Below, in pieces: positions 1 through 8,437 of a stretch of DNA of 64,000 nucleotides (the stretch's first letter is position 1; each line of letters opens with the position of its first letter). Position numbers and translations under genes: made by a program. This DNA comes from Sporobacter sp963663605 (GTDB lineage: Bacteria; Bacillota; Clostridia; Oscillospirales; Oscillospiraceae), in assembly GCA_963663605.2 (NCBI GenBank), contig CAXXVF010000002.1:1922001-1986000 (forward strand), read 5' to 3'. The notes beneath the pieces are model-generated. The model made no database searches. It was not told where the DNA came from and saw only the letters and a program-made list of their open reading frames with translations.

Positions 1-44
1 TTCGAATTTACAGGATTAATATTGCCGCACTTAGAACAAAACAT
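1..44 (-). CDS. zinc-ribbon protein, N-terminal fragment at window edge
   Basis: Read leftward from an ATG at 44 the frame gives M-F-C-S-K-C-G-N-I-N, the usual opening of small zinc-ribbon proteins (CxxC knuckle at residues 3 and 6). A good ribosome binding site (AAAGGAG) lies 6 bases upstream. Only 14 codons are inside the window, so nothing can be said about the rest of the protein or its role. Confidence 0.6.
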   Translation of the reverse strand, partial: MFCSKCGNINPVNS

Positions 45-276
45 GTTTTTCTCCTTTACAAATACACAAAGTCGGAAAACAGGCGTCAATCCTGCTTTTA
101 TGCTATTTTACAATTCTTTTCGACCAAATTCAAGCCTACGGCTTAAATACATAAGAATACCAGATGCGTATTTTCGCCGGGCGGTTTATAAAATCATTGA
201 ACAAAACGGCTCCCTGCCATTATATTCTCTTATTATTTTTATGTGCCTGTCTGTTTGCCGATATTGTGAAAAAAAC

Positions 277-300
277 AAGCGGCGGAAAAATCCGCCGCTT
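277..300 (-). terminator. Rho-independent terminator after asnB-like operon
   Basis: A perfect 10-bp stem (AAGCGGCGGA paired with TCCGCCGCTT) with a 4-base loop is followed on the minus strand by a run of T (complement of gtgaaaaaaac). It lies about 100 bases past the stop of the amidotransferase gene. A second stem around 313-336 may contribute. Confidence 0.75.
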
Positions 301-398
301 TAGACTGTCGAAAAGCCGCCTTCGCGGCTTTCACGACAAAGAAGGTTCTCGGACTGCGGTCCTCGCAAAGTTAGGCTTTTCGGGCATCGGTCAAAGCA

Positions 399-2321
399 TC
401 AGGGCTGTCCCGGCGTTTGGGCTATAAAGCGGTCATACAGGATCTGGGTCGTCAAAAAGCCCATAAACAGCATGCAGTCGCGTTCATTCGGCTCATCCTT
501 TTTCAAGACGGCACTTAAAAAACGTCCGGCGGCCGTTTCGTTGAAAACGCCGAATTGTTTCATACAGCTGTCGCTCATTACATAGCTCGTATATTCATCT
601 TTCATGATCTCACGGATATTTATCGGCGCGCGGTACGGAAACTTCTTTCTTTTCGTGATGGCCTCCGGCACGTATTTGCACGCCAGCTTCTTAACGATAT
701 ACTTCTCATTAAGACCTCTGATTTTTATTGAATCCGGCAGTTTGGACGCAAAGTCGGCAATATCATAATCCAAAAACGGGTATCGGCATTCAACGCCCTG
801 CCCCATGGAAACACGGTCCCCCTGAGACGATAGCAGATAACCCGAAAAAAGCGTTGCTGTTTCCAGATACTGCGCGCGCCGGACCGGCGTCCAGTCATAA
901 AAATCATCCGACAGCAGCTCCCGGATGACCGCATGACCGTCGTCTGCCGTCATCTCGGCACGGTACGGCTGAGAAAAAAACTGGAGACTGAACCTGCCGA
1001 GCTTCCATCTAGCCAAATGCGAACTGAGCGGCGAAGCCGCGTCCGCGTTGTTATAGAAAAAAGACAGGCTCCCGGCCGTCTGGGCGGACAGGCCCTTGAC
1101 AAAGTTGTTGACGCGTTTATATAAAAGCGCTCTGTTCGTATCTTCCGGCGAACGTGCGCAGAACGCGCGTATCTTGGCTTCCCGGAACAGATCGTAACCG
1201 CCGAAAAGTTCATCCGAGCCCTCGCCGGACAAGACGACCTTCATGTGATTTTCCCGGACGAGCCCGGCCAGTACGTACATCGGAAAAGCGCCCGACCGCA
1301 GCAACGGGACCTCCGTATGATATATGACGTCTCCTATAACCGAGGCCAGTTTTTTCTGTGAAAACCGTACGCTGCGGTGATTGGTGCCGAGCTGACGTAC
1401 CAGTACATCCTGATACGCCGATTCGTCAAAGTACGGATCATCAAACGTAATTGAAAACGAGTTGAGCCGCTCACCGGTCGTTTTTGCCGCAACGCTCGTG
1501 ATGAGGGCCGAATCCAGCCCGCCGCTTATATAAAAAGAGACCGGGACATCGGCGATCATGCGGTTTTGGACCGAGGCGATGAGCCGGGATTCAAGCTGGG
1601 CGGTATAATCGGAAATGTCCGGCTGTCTGCCGCCGGGATTATCCGGACTTATAAAGGAATACCGCCAATATGCTTTGATATCCTTCCTGCCGTTTTCATA
1701 TTCCAGGAAGCTGCCGGGCGGCAGCTGACACACATCCTGAAAGACGCTCTCGTCCCCGACGGTCGTCCAGAATGTAAAGACATGCCTGAGCGCGTCGGGA
1801 TTAAACGCCGCGCGCACGATCCCGCTTTTAAAAACAGCCTTGGCTTCAGAGGCAAAGCAAAAGCTTTTTCCCTTATGACAGTAATAAAGCGGCTTCTCCC
1901 CGAACCGGTCGCGGGCCAGTATCAGTTTCTTTTTCTTTTTATCCCATATGGCTATGGCAAACTGTCCGTTGAGTTTTATGAACATTTCAAGGCCGTATTC
2001 CTCATAAAGATGCGGCAGTATGGCCGTATCGGAATTGTTGCCGATTATATGCCCTTTTTGTTCAAGCTGTTTTCGAAGCATTTTAAAGTTGAATATCTCG
2101 CCGTTAAAGATAACGACTACGCCGCCGTCTTCGCTCGTCGCCGGCTGGCGGCCGTTTTGGGGATCTAAAATGGCAAGCCGCGCATGCGCAAGCCCGATGG
2201 TCTCGTCCGAATAATACCCCGTTTCATCCGGCCCTCTGTAGGCGATGCTGCCGATCATGCCGCGCAGGATATCCCCGTATTCCGTTTTGCCCCCGTCAAT
2301 CAAGCCGACAATACCGCACAT
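399..2321 (-). CDS. asnB: asparagine synthetase (glutamine-hydrolysing)-like amidotransferase
   Basis: The 640-residue protein has the class II glutamine amidotransferase architecture: catalytic Cys2 (M-C-G-I-V-G), an N-terminal glutaminase domain to about residue 200, then the synthetase domain with the pyrophosphate-binding SGGLDS at 266-271. Family members move glutamine-derived ammonia onto an acyl-adenylate, normally of aspartate. Here the gene is the last of five closely spaced minus-strand genes (gap to the ligase 30 bases) with an acyl-AMP ligase, PP-loop ATPase, acyl carrier protein and acyltransferase. In such settings AsnB homologues often amidate a sugar or peptide-like intermediate rather than free aspartate. 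Full length, no missing catalytic residue seen. The family is certain; the substrate is inference. Confidence 0.9.
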   Translation of the reverse strand: MCGIVGLIDGGKTEYGDILRGMIGSIAYRGPDETGYYSDETIGLAHARLAILDPQNGRQPATSEDGGVVVIFNGEIFNFKMLRKQLEQKGHIIGNNSDTAILPHLYEEYGLEMFIKLNGQFAIAIWDKKKKKLILARDRFGEKPLYYCHKGKSFCFASEAKAVFKSGIVRAAFNPDALRHVFTFWTTVGDESVFQDVCQLPPGSFLEYENGRKDIKAYWRYSFISPDNPGGRQPDISDYTAQLESRLIASVQNRMIADVPVSFYISGGLDSALITSVAAKTTGERLNSFSITFDDPYFDESAYQDVLVRQLGTNHRSVRFSQKKLASVIGDVIYHTEVPLLRSGAFPMYVLAGLVRENHMKVVLSGEGSDELFGGYDLFREAKIRAFCARSPEDTNRALLYKRVNNFVKGLSAQTAGSLSFFYNNADAASPLSSHLARWKLGRFSLQFFSQPYRAEMTADDGHAVIRELLSDDFYDWTPVRRAQYLETATLFSGYLLSSQGDRVSMGQGVECRYPFLDYDIADFASKLPDSIKIRGLNEKYIVKKLACKYVPEAITKRKKFPYRAPINIREIMKDEYTSYVMSDSCMKQFGVFNETAAGRFLSAVLKKDEPNERDCMLFMGFLTTQILYDRFIAQTPGQP

Positions 2322-2351
2322 AATGAATCCTTTCCGGTAGTACGTCTTATA

Positions 2352-3833
2352 TTAAGCGTCTCGTTTGCGCAGAACGCTTCTCATGATCTTTCCGCTGGTC
2401 GTCCTCGGAAGCGCGTCTGTAAACTCAATGATCTGCGGCCGCTTGAACGCCGGCAGGTTCTTTTTTATATACGCCTGCACATCTTCCCGGGCCAGCCGGC
2501 CGTCCCCCGGCACAATAAAGGCCTTTATCTGCGGCTGTTCTTCCTGCCGGACCGCGACGACAGCCGATTCCAAAACGCCCGTGCAGCCGTTTATCACGCC
2601 TTCGATCTCAACCGGACTGATCCGATGGCCCAGAAATTTAATCAAATCATCTTTTCTGCCTTTGATATAGTAATAACCGTCCTCGTCGGAAACCGCAAGG
2701 TCCCCCGTGTACAGCCATCCGTCCTTTAAGACCCTTTCAGTCTCTTCCGGGTTGTTCCAATAGCCATTCATGATATTTTCGCCATAAGCTGTCATCTCAC
2801 CAACGACACCGGGCGGCGCTTCTTTACCGTCTTCCGTGGCCACCCGGAGCGTTACCCCGGGTATGCCCCTGCCGACCGAGCCCGATTTAACAAACAGTTT
2901 GTCCGGCTCAAGATAGCTCAGGCGGGCCGACGCTTCCGTCTGCCCGTACATCACATACACATCCAGATGCGGCGCCATGTCTTTGAGCTTTTTTATATCG
3001 TCCATATTTGTGCTCTCACCGGCAAATGTTATATAACGCAGATGTTTCAAATGCTCCGGCTTCAGATTTGACTGTTTGAGCAGTATGTTGAGATACGAGC
3101 CGACGGTGGAAAAGCCCGTCGCACGGCTTTCATACAGCTGCCCTATAACCTTGATCGGAAAAGAAACCCTGTTTTCAATGACAATGGACGCGCCGGCCAT
3201 CGTATGCGTCTGCAGCAGCGAGTTGCCGTAGGAATAGCAAAAATTAATAACGCCCAGCAGCGAATCGGTTTCTTTAAGCTTCAGATAAGAAACGATGGAC
3301 GACGTGTTGGCCGTTATATTCTTATGCGTGAGCGTAACGCCTTTCGGCATTTTCGTCGTACCGGAGGTGTACAAAATAAGCGCGGGCTGCTCTTCGCTGA
3401 CTACGGGGTCCGGCGGCGGTGTGCCGTCCGGGCCTACCGTCTCAAGCGTTTTTATATCAAGGATTTTAGTGTTATCCGCCGCTTTGCCACCGCTGAGACG
3501 TTTCCCGAAAACGGGATTTGTGATAAGCAGGACGGGCGTCGTTTCCGCAGCAATATACTCTATAACGTCAATCGTCAGGTTTTTATTTACAGGTACAACA
3601 ATGCCGCCCTTTTTAAGCACGGCATAAAACGCTGTTATGTAATCAACACTATTATCAAGATATATAAGCACCCGGTCTCCGGCCTTTAAACCGTACTCGG
3701 AAAAACATTCGCTGAGTGCGCATGCTTTTTTATACGCCTCGGAATATGTATATGTGCAATCCCTGTCGGTGATATAAATTCTGTCCGGATATTTTTCGGC
3801 GCTTTCCCGTAAGAATGAAAAAATGTTGCCCAT
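2352..3833 (-). CDS. acyl-CoA/acyl-ACP synthetase (AMP-forming)
   Basis: A 493-residue member of the ANL adenylating superfamily. Visible motifs are the phosphate-binding loop YTSGTTKMPKG near 155-165, the YGQTE motif near 290, the GDL-type hinge region (YTGDLAVSDEDGYYY) and the C-terminal TTSGKIMR with the catalytic lysine. It activates a carboxylic acid as the adenylate and passes it to a thiol. Because a free-standing acyl carrier protein gene lies two genes upstream in the same operon, loading of that carrier is a likely role (inference). Separated from neighbours by 15-30 bases, so cotranscribed. Substrate unknown. Confidence 0.85.
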   Translation of the reverse strand: MGNIFSFLRESAEKYPDRIYITDRDCTYTYSEAYKKACALSECFSEYGLKAGDRVLIYLDNSVDYITAFYAVLKKGGIVVPVNKNLTIDVIEYIAAETTPVLLITNPVFGKRLSGGKAADNTKILDIKTLETVGPDGTPPPDPVVSEEQPALILYTSGTTKMPKGVTLTHKNITANTSSIVSYLKLKETDSLLGVINFCYSYGNSLLQTHTMAGASIVIENRVSFPIKVIGQLYESRATGFSTVGSYLNILLKQSNLKPEHLKHLRYITFAGESTNMDDIKKLKDMAPHLDVYVMYGQTEASARLSYLEPDKLFVKSGSVGRGIPGVTLRVATEDGKEAPPGVVGEMTAYGENIMNGYWNNPEETERVLKDGWLYTGDLAVSDEDGYYYIKGRKDDLIKFLGHRISPVEIEGVINGCTGVLESAVVAVRQEEQPQIKAFIVPGDGRLAREDVQAYIKKNLPAFKRPQIIEFTDALPRTTSGKIMRSVLRKRDA

Positions 3834-3848
3834 ATAAACCTCTGCGCG

Positions 3849-4862
3849 TCATGCGTCAAATTCGGCATACTTGTTCAGCTCGCCGCGCACGGCGTCGATA
3901 ACAGACTGTTCACCGGATTTGGCCAGCTTCTTCAGCCCCTCTTCCCGGCTTAAATAACCTTCGCGGACTAATCCCGCAATTTCAAGGCAATACGGATTAA
4001 AGCCGTAATCTTTCATGTGGATGTAGTTGGCGTACGAATTGAGCAGGCAATTGGTGCTGTTGACGTCCGTGTCCTGTGGTTTTTCCCAGCCCAGGGAACG
4101 GATCGTTTCATATATAATATCTTCATTATATATATCGAACACGAGCGGATAAGCAAGCGACGGGATTTTTTCCGCATGTTCTTTGAGCCACTCGGGTTCA
4201 ATGAAATATTTCCGATAATCTTCGCCAAGGTTTTTGATGATCGGCTCCGAAAGCTGTTTCTGATTGGCCAGGATCATCCTGTAATCCAGCTTGATGACCG
4301 GCGATTTTACAGGCGCCTGCCCCGGCGTCCACCCAAAACAGATATATGGGATCTCGCGTAAAACCGCTTCCCTGTAAACCGCCGTTTTGACAAAACCGAT
4401 GCAGGATGTGCAAATCGAGCTTGCCCGTTCCAACGCCTTTTTGGGAAATATCTCCCGTGTCGCCGCCAGATGAAAAATCTGGGCCAGTTTATTGAAAGAA
4501 GGTTTGACCGTAATGCTGTCTACGTCGAGCTCGGACGTTACCGTGTGGATATTGCGCTTGCACTGCTCCGTCAAAAAACCGTTGTCGAATGTGACCGCCA
4601 GAACGGACACGTTGAAGTGCCGCCTGAGTTTATAAAGCGTATAAGTGCTGTCTTTCCCGCCGCTGTAAGCCAGCAGAACCTGATAAGGCCGATTTGCGTA
4701 TGCCTCAAAGGCCTCACGAAGCTGTTTCTCCGCTTCCTCGGCATTATACGCCAGAACAGTTCCGCGCTCCTGGTGCTGTCGGCAATAATTACACAAGCCG
4801 TCCTCACCGATGCGCACGCTGAAAACATGGTCGTTTAACGTGCAGTTATTGCATTCTTTCAA
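3849..4862 (-). CDS. PP-loop ATPase with zinc fingers (N-acetyl-sugar amidotransferase-like)
   Basis: 337 residues. The N-terminus carries two CxxC pairs (Cys4/Cys7 and Cys24/Cys27), followed by the PP-loop SGGKDST at 67-73, and another CxxC (CTSC) near 150. This is the layout of adenine-nucleotide alpha hydrolases that adenylate a substrate and replace oxygen by nitrogen or sulfur, for example the WbpG/PseA-type N-acetyl sugar amidotransferases. Location between the carrier protein and ligase genes suggests it acts on the same product. The exact reaction cannot be told; tRNA thiolation is an alternative but the operon context argues against it. Confidence 0.75.
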   Translation of the reverse strand: MKECNNCTLNDHVFSVRIGEDGLCNYCRQHQERGTVLAYNAEEAEKQLREAFEAYANRPYQVLLAYSGGKDSTYTLYKLRRHFNVSVLAVTFDNGFLTEQCKRNIHTVTSELDVDSITVKPSFNKLAQIFHLAATREIFPKKALERASSICTSCIGFVKTAVYREAVLREIPYICFGWTPGQAPVKSPVIKLDYRMILANQKQLSEPIIKNLGEDYRKYFIEPEWLKEHAEKIPSLAYPLVFDIYNEDIIYETIRSLGWEKPQDTDVNSTNCLLNSYANYIHMKDYGFNPYCLEIAGLVREGYLSREEGLKKLAKSGEQSVIDAVRGELNKYAEFDA

Positions 4863-4874
4863 TGTGTCAGCCCC

Positions 4875-5150
4875 TTAAAGCCCAGGTCCCCCAAGCCGTT
4901 TCATGATATAACGGCTGATGCCCTCGACGGAATCGAAATTCTCGGGCAGGATCTCTTCATCCGGCACTTTGATATCAAATTCACTTTCAATAAAAGCAAT
5001 GATTTCCAAAATCCCTAAAGAGTCTAATATCCCATGCTCCAATAGCGATGCGTCGTCTGAAAACTCCTCTTCCCCATACCCGAATAAATAGTGTTCCTGT
5101 AAAAACTCCCGAATGGGATTAGATATATTTTTCAATGTTTCATCTTTCAT
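4875..5150 (-). CDS. acyl carrier protein
   Basis: A 91-residue acidic protein with the phosphopantetheine site D-S-L-G (Ser44) in the context GILDSLGILEI, followed by the typical helix with FDIKVPDEEI. It is slightly longer at the N-terminus than housekeeping AcpP and is not beside fatty-acid synthesis genes, so it is probably a dedicated carrier for the acyl or aminoacyl group handled by the neighbouring ligase. The gap to the PP-loop gene is 12 bases. Confidence 0.9.
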   Translation of the reverse strand: MKDETLKNISNPIREFLQEHYLFGYGEEEFSDDASLLEHGILDSLGILEIIAFIESEFDIKVPDEEILPENFDSVEGISRYIMKRLGGPGL

Positions 5151-5165
5151 CAGTTAAAGCCTCGT

Positions 5166-5765
5166 TTATCCTTTACTACCCGAACTGCTGATATCTTCCT
5201 GATATTGCCGCTCCAGATCTAAAAGGCTGCGGCTTCTGGTCTTTATGGGTCTGGCCGGAATACCGCTGCAGATTTTCCACTCGGGAAGACGGCGGGTCAC
5301 AAGACTCATCGCGCCCACGGCCGCGCCCTCGCCGATTTCCACATTGGGCAGAATTGCGGATGATGTGCCGACAATCGCATATTTGTTTATGGTCACCTTC
5401 CCGCAAATAATATTCAGGTATTCATCCGGCACCGTCGGATTCGTCATGTATTCACCGGAGTAATCGTCGGATATGGAATAAATCGTCACACGGCCGGACA
5501 GTCCCGAATAATCGTGCATGACGATCCCTGCGCCGCCGGTTCCTCCGATCAGCATGCAGTAAGGTGCGATATGCACATGGTTATGTATCGTTATGTCTCC
5601 GGAAAGAAAAACAAAATCGTCGATCCGGACATGATCGCCGATGCTGATCCGCTCGGGTGCATATATGCTCGTTTTCCTGCTGATCAGCACATCTTCCCCA
5701 TAGGCTTTGAGACCCAACTGATCCAGTTCTTCACGTTTATAAAAAGAATCCATAGCGCCCCCCAA
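5166..5765 (-). CDS. left-handed beta-helix (hexapeptide repeat) acyltransferase
   Basis: 199 residues with repeated hexapeptide units (I-x-I-G-D-H-V-R-I-D type) and the C-terminal pattern GEGAAVGAMSLVTRRLPEW..CSGIPARPIKTR typical of O-acetyl/N-acyl sugar transferases. The enzyme would transfer an acyl group, from CoA or from the adjacent carrier protein, to a sugar or amine. It is the first gene of the five-gene minus-strand unit; the start follows the AT-rich promoter region. Substrate unknown. Confidence 0.85.
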   Translation of the reverse strand: MGGAMDSFYKREELDQLGLKAYGEDVLISRKTSIYAPERISIGDHVRIDDFVFLSGDITIHNHVHIAPYCMLIGGTGGAGIVMHDYSGLSGRVTIYSISDDYSGEYMTNPTVPDEYLNIICGKVTINKYAIVGTSSAILPNVEIGEGAAVGAMSLVTRRLPEWKICSGIPARPIKTRSRSLLDLERQYQEDISSSGSKG

Positions 5766-5939
5766 ACAAACCGCTTTTTTGGCATTTTATAACCGTTGCA
5801 AACGAAACAAACAATCATTTCTCTGCCATAAATATGTCATACTTATTTACATAAATACAAAGGTATTATACAATATCAGAAATTAATAAACAACTATTTA
5901 TTAATATTGAGACAATTATTGGACAGGTGATATTTCAGG
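5766..5939. promoter_or_regulatory. divergent intergenic region with promoters for both flanking operons
   Basis: This AT-rich 174-base gap separates the minus-strand acyltransferase operon from the plus-strand membrane protein. It contains several TATAAT-like hexamers (for example around 5872-5877) and AT tracts but no hairpin terminator. Individual promoters cannot be assigned with confidence. Confidence 0.4.
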
Positions 5940-6551
5940 ATGGATATATTAGGTTTTTTTAATCAGATTATGGACAGCACCATATTCAGCTGGGTCATAC
6001 TCCCGATACTGATTTTTATCTCCAGGATATTCGACGTTTCGATTGGAACGATACGGATTATCTTTGTATCCCGGGGAAAAAAGCTGTTATCGCCTCTTCT
6101 GGGCTTTTTTGAGGTGTCCATCTGGCTTCTGGCCATGAGCCAGGTCATGCAAAATCTTGACAATGCCGTATGTTTTATCGCTTATGCCGGCGGCTTTGCC
6201 ATGGGCAATTTTGTCGGCATCTATATTGAGGAAAAATTGGCCATGGGCACCTTGATCATCCGGATATTTTTACCGAAAGACACCTGCGAAATGAAAGACA
6301 GGCTCTATGCGGCAGGGTTTGGCGTGACCCGGATCAACGCTCACGGAAGAAACGGCGACGTGGAGATTCTCTTTTCCGTTATAAAGCGAAAGGATCTGGA
6401 TAAAGCAGTGAAAATCATTGAAGCGTGCCAGGCAAATGCGTTTTATTCCGTTGAAGACGCCAAATCGGTCAAATTGGGCGTCTTCCCCGCTGTAAAACGT
6501 ACGCCTCTGTCGATGTTTACCATAAAACGTCGGGTAAGGAAAGGAAAATAA
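5940..6551 (+). CDS. UPF0316/DUF2179 membrane protein
   Basis: 203 residues. Two or three hydrophobic segments occupy roughly residues 17-90 (including the signature SIGTIRIIFVSRG and GFFEVSIWLLAMSQVM), followed by a soluble C-terminal DUF2179 domain (residues 100-180) of the kind thought to bind a small ligand. The ribosome binding site is GGACAGGTG-like, 10-15 bases upstream. Widespread in Firmicutes, function unknown. Transcribed alone; the gene after it is a riboswitch leader. Confidence 0.8.
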   Translation: MDILGFFNQIMDSTIFSWVILPILIFISRIFDVSIGTIRIIFVSRGKKLLSPLLGFFEVSIWLLAMSQVMQNLDNAVCFIAYAGGFAMGNFVGIYIEEKLAMGTLIIRIFLPKDTCEMKDRLYAAGFGVTRINAHGRNGDVEILFSVIKRKDLDKAVKIIEACQANAFYSVEDAKSVKLGVFPAVKRTPLSMFTIKRRVRKGK

Positions 6552-6625
6552 TTATAGCTACCGTCCCGAAGATAACGGCAGCACGCAACACGGCTTGTCT
6601 GTTTGTCAATTAACCTGTTTAGGTG

Positions 6626-6655
6626 TTGACAAATACAAGGACGATATGATAACCT
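6626..6655 (+). promoter_or_regulatory. candidate promoter for the cobalamin riboswitch RNA
   Basis: A consensus -35 box TTGACA at 6626-6631 is followed 16-18 bases later by GATAAC/TAACCT. The riboswitch begins about 20 bases downstream, consistent with a dedicated promoter. Confidence 0.5.
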
Positions 6656-6676
6656 AAATATACAAAAATATAATTT

Positions 6677-6861
6677 CAAGTGCCGCCTGAAGCGCAAAGC
6701 TTTAGGTGGAGAATAGAGAATCGGGTGAAAATCCCGAGCGGTACCGCCGCTGTAAGCGCTTAAGAGCTGCGTTCGTCGACGAAAGTCGGTCACTGGGAAA
6801 CTGGGAAGGCAGAACGTGTTCTGTTGGAGTTTGACTCCGCAAGCGCAAGCCAGAAGAACTG
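6677..6861 (+). promoter_or_regulatory. cobalamin (B12) riboswitch
   Basis: The segment has the conserved cobalamin-aptamer blocks in order: GAATCGGGTGAAAATCCCGA, GCGGTACCGCCGCTGTAA, a B12-box region with GGTCACTGGG, GGGAAGGC, and the closing AAGCCAGAAGA. Binding of adenosyl- or methylcobalamin normally switches off expression downstream. Here no B12 transport or synthesis gene follows: the next 800 bases hold hairpins and a small opposite-strand ORF. The aptamer is convincing; the target is not visible. Confidence 0.88.
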
Positions 6862-6872
6862 CTTGAAAGTGG

Positions 6873-6996
6873 ACTTGCGTCCAGGTCAGGACGCAGTCTT
6901 ATTATGATAACGCAGGAAAACGGCTGTGATAATCATGCAGATTGTCACAGCCGTTTATTATATTCCTGAAACGAAAGTGTTTCCTGCTTTCGTTTT
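6873..6996 (+). terminator. hairpin series downstream of the riboswitch (expression platform/terminators)
   Basis: Three hairpins follow the aptamer: 6873-6897 (ACTTGCGTCC/GGACGCAGT), 6918-6956 (AAACGGCTGTGA paired perfectly with TCACAGCCGTTT, then ATTATATT) and 6970-6996 (ACGAAAG/CTTTCGT followed by TTTT). They may act as antiterminator and terminators. Confidence 0.55.
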
Positions 6997-7007
6997 TCCC
7001 TCAAAGC

Positions 7008-7043
7008 ATCCTGCGGATGATATCGGGCCATCATCCGCAGGAT
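7008..7043. repeat. 13-bp perfect inverted repeat
   Basis: ATCCTGCGGATGA (7008-7020) and its exact complement (7031-7043) surround a 10-base loop. It lies just past the stop codon of the small minus-strand ORF. Neither side has a clean T-run, so a canonical terminator role is unproven. Confidence 0.5.
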
Positions 7044-7063
7044 TGCGAAAAAAGCCGGGATTC

Positions 7064-7165
7064 TTACACATGACCGTATATGCCGACAATCCCTGCCAAG
7101 CCACCAGCAATCTCCATCTTCGTTTGGCCCGCCGGTTTGTTTACTGCACCTTTTGTGTTTGACAT
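7064..7165 (-). CDS. small hypothetical protein (33 aa)
   Basis: Read leftward from ATG at 7165 the frame encodes M-S-N-T-K-G-A-V-N-K-P and ends G-I-Y-G-H-V-stop. A near-ideal ribosome binding site (GGAGAGG) sits 5 bases upstream, and a GC-rich 10-bp stem (7184-7193 with 7205-7214) lies just before it. The middle is glycine-rich and hydrophobic (EIAGGLAGIVGIYG). The TKMEIA stretch recalls the protease site region of small acid-soluble spore proteins, but the match is too short to call. No family recognised. Confidence 0.4.
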   Translation of the reverse strand: MSNTKGAVNKPAGQTKMEIAGGLAGIVGIYGHV

Positions 7166-7716
7166 ACACCTCTCCTGTGATGCGCCCGGGCGGTTTTGCG
7201 ACTGCCGCCCGGGCCAATTACAAAACACGGCATTCGATGCTGAAAAAGAATCCGTCCGGCTTGATCCGGGCGGATTACTTTTTTGTTTTGCGTTAAACGT
7301 GTCCGTTGCGCCGGTTTCCTCAGGACTCGTGTAAAATCATATTTTATCATGTAAACCTATCCATAGATGATGCATTATTTACCACCTTATGGTATCATTG
7401 AAAAAAAAACGAACTAAAAAAAAGCATTGGAGGATTATCGAATGGTTTCCCGATCCATCCGCCTTTGATTGTCAATGTATTCAACTCATAGTTGGTTGTA
7501 AACACGCCGAGTTCTTTATATTTGATGCTGCATACCTGCACGCCATTGAGTACAAACTTGAATCGCGCTGCCAAACCAACCGTTGAAAACAACCGCTCGA
7601 AAACGATCTTGCAAGGTCTTGATAATACTCTGCCGCCGCCAACGCCACTTTGATAAAAACAACGACAATGCCCTTGTGGAGATTATTTATTACAATAAAT
7701 GTTTTTATTCTATTGA
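7166..7716. other. 550-base region without a convincing gene
   Basis: Contains the GC-rich stem at 7184-7214, a terminator-like hairpin around 7247-7285 (ATCCGTCCGG/CCGGGCGGAT followed by TACTTTTTTG, plus strand), and a minus-strand open stretch at 7395-7592 whose product (NGVQVCSIKYKELG, TTNYELNTLTIKGG) looks protein-like but has no start with a binding site. The latter may be a decayed gene. Confidence 0.35.
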
Positions 7717-7773
7717 AGTGAAAACAGAAAGATTTACGTAAAAATAGGCAAGTTAGACAGCGGAATATTATAG
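7717..7773 (+). pseudogene. C-terminal remnant of the small membrane protein encoded at 35.3 kb
   Basis: The open stretch encodes S-E-N-R-K-I-Y-V-K-I-G-K-L-D-S-G-I-L-stop, nearly identical to the last 17 residues of the small membrane protein at 35288-35467. Similarity begins abruptly at the E-N pair, and the N-terminal membrane part is missing. It lies just upstream of the methyltransferase gene and shows that this area derives from a duplicated segment. Confidence 0.6.
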
Positions 7774-7799
7774 CAATTTAATGAAATTGGAGTCGTTAA

Positions 7800-8414
7800 A
7801 TGAATATTACAACAGATAACAATGCACAGTTTTGGGACAGCGTTGCAAAACCATGTTCCAATTATGAAAGAAGAAGCAGTTATGCTGTTGAGTTTCTCCG
7901 GAAAAGCTGTATTCTGGAGGGCGAATCGGTGTTTGATATGGGATGCGGTTCCGGCACGCTTTGTATACCGCTTGCGGATGACGGACACAAGGTCTTTTGC
8001 GCCGATTTCTCGGAAAAAATGCTTCAATCAGTGAGAGAGACTATAAGAGATGAAGGAATCACGCTCATAGAAACCTGCAAACTCTCGTGGCAAGAAAACT
8101 GGGATGAAAGAGACCTTCCTATCTGTGATCTTGCATTTGCAAGCAGATGTATGTTTGATGCGGACCCATTCGATGCAGTAAAAAAGCTTTCAAAATATGC
8201 AAAGCGGAAGGTGTGTATTACGCTTCCTGTTAATTCAGCGATGTTCAAAAATCCGAATACGAAATATGAGGTGGGCGAGCAGGAAGACAGAGTGAAATAT
8301 CTCCTTGACGTACTGAACGCTGCATTTACCCTGGGGTTCAGACCTGAAGTGTCTTATATGGCTCCAAATGACGGGGTAAAAGGTTGGGCCTTTATTTGTT
8401 GGGAGAAATCTTAG
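7800..8414 (+). CDS. class I SAM-dependent methyltransferase
   Basis: 204 residues with the Rossmann SAM-binding motif I VFDMGCGSGTLCIPLA near residues 43-58, motif II FCADFSEKML and motif post-II DLAFASRCMF. Substrate unknown; the closest general type is the small UbiE/Methyltransf_25 class. The start ATG follows TTGGAG with a 6-base spacer. The gene stands alone, between a remnant of a membrane protein gene and a repeat that also occurs at 36.0 kb, so it may be cargo of a moved segment. The C-terminal third (KGWAFICWEKS) is intact. Confidence 0.8.
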   Translation: MNITTDNNAQFWDSVAKPCSNYERRSSYAVEFLRKSCILEGESVFDMGCGSGTLCIPLADDGHKVFCADFSEKMLQSVRETIRDEGITLIETCKLSWQENWDERDLPICDLAFASRCMFDADPFDAVKKLSKYAKRKVCITLPVNSAMFKNPNTKYEVGEQEDRVKYLLDVLNAAFTLGFRPEVSYMAPNDGVKGWAFICWEKS

Positions 8415-8437
8415 GGACAATGATGTGTGCTGCCCAT

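Noticed and set aside
6926..7162. 78-aa plus-strand frame after the cobalamin riboswitch
   Set aside because: It runs across two hairpins, has no ribosome binding site and its product looks random; it is not a convincing riboswitch target.
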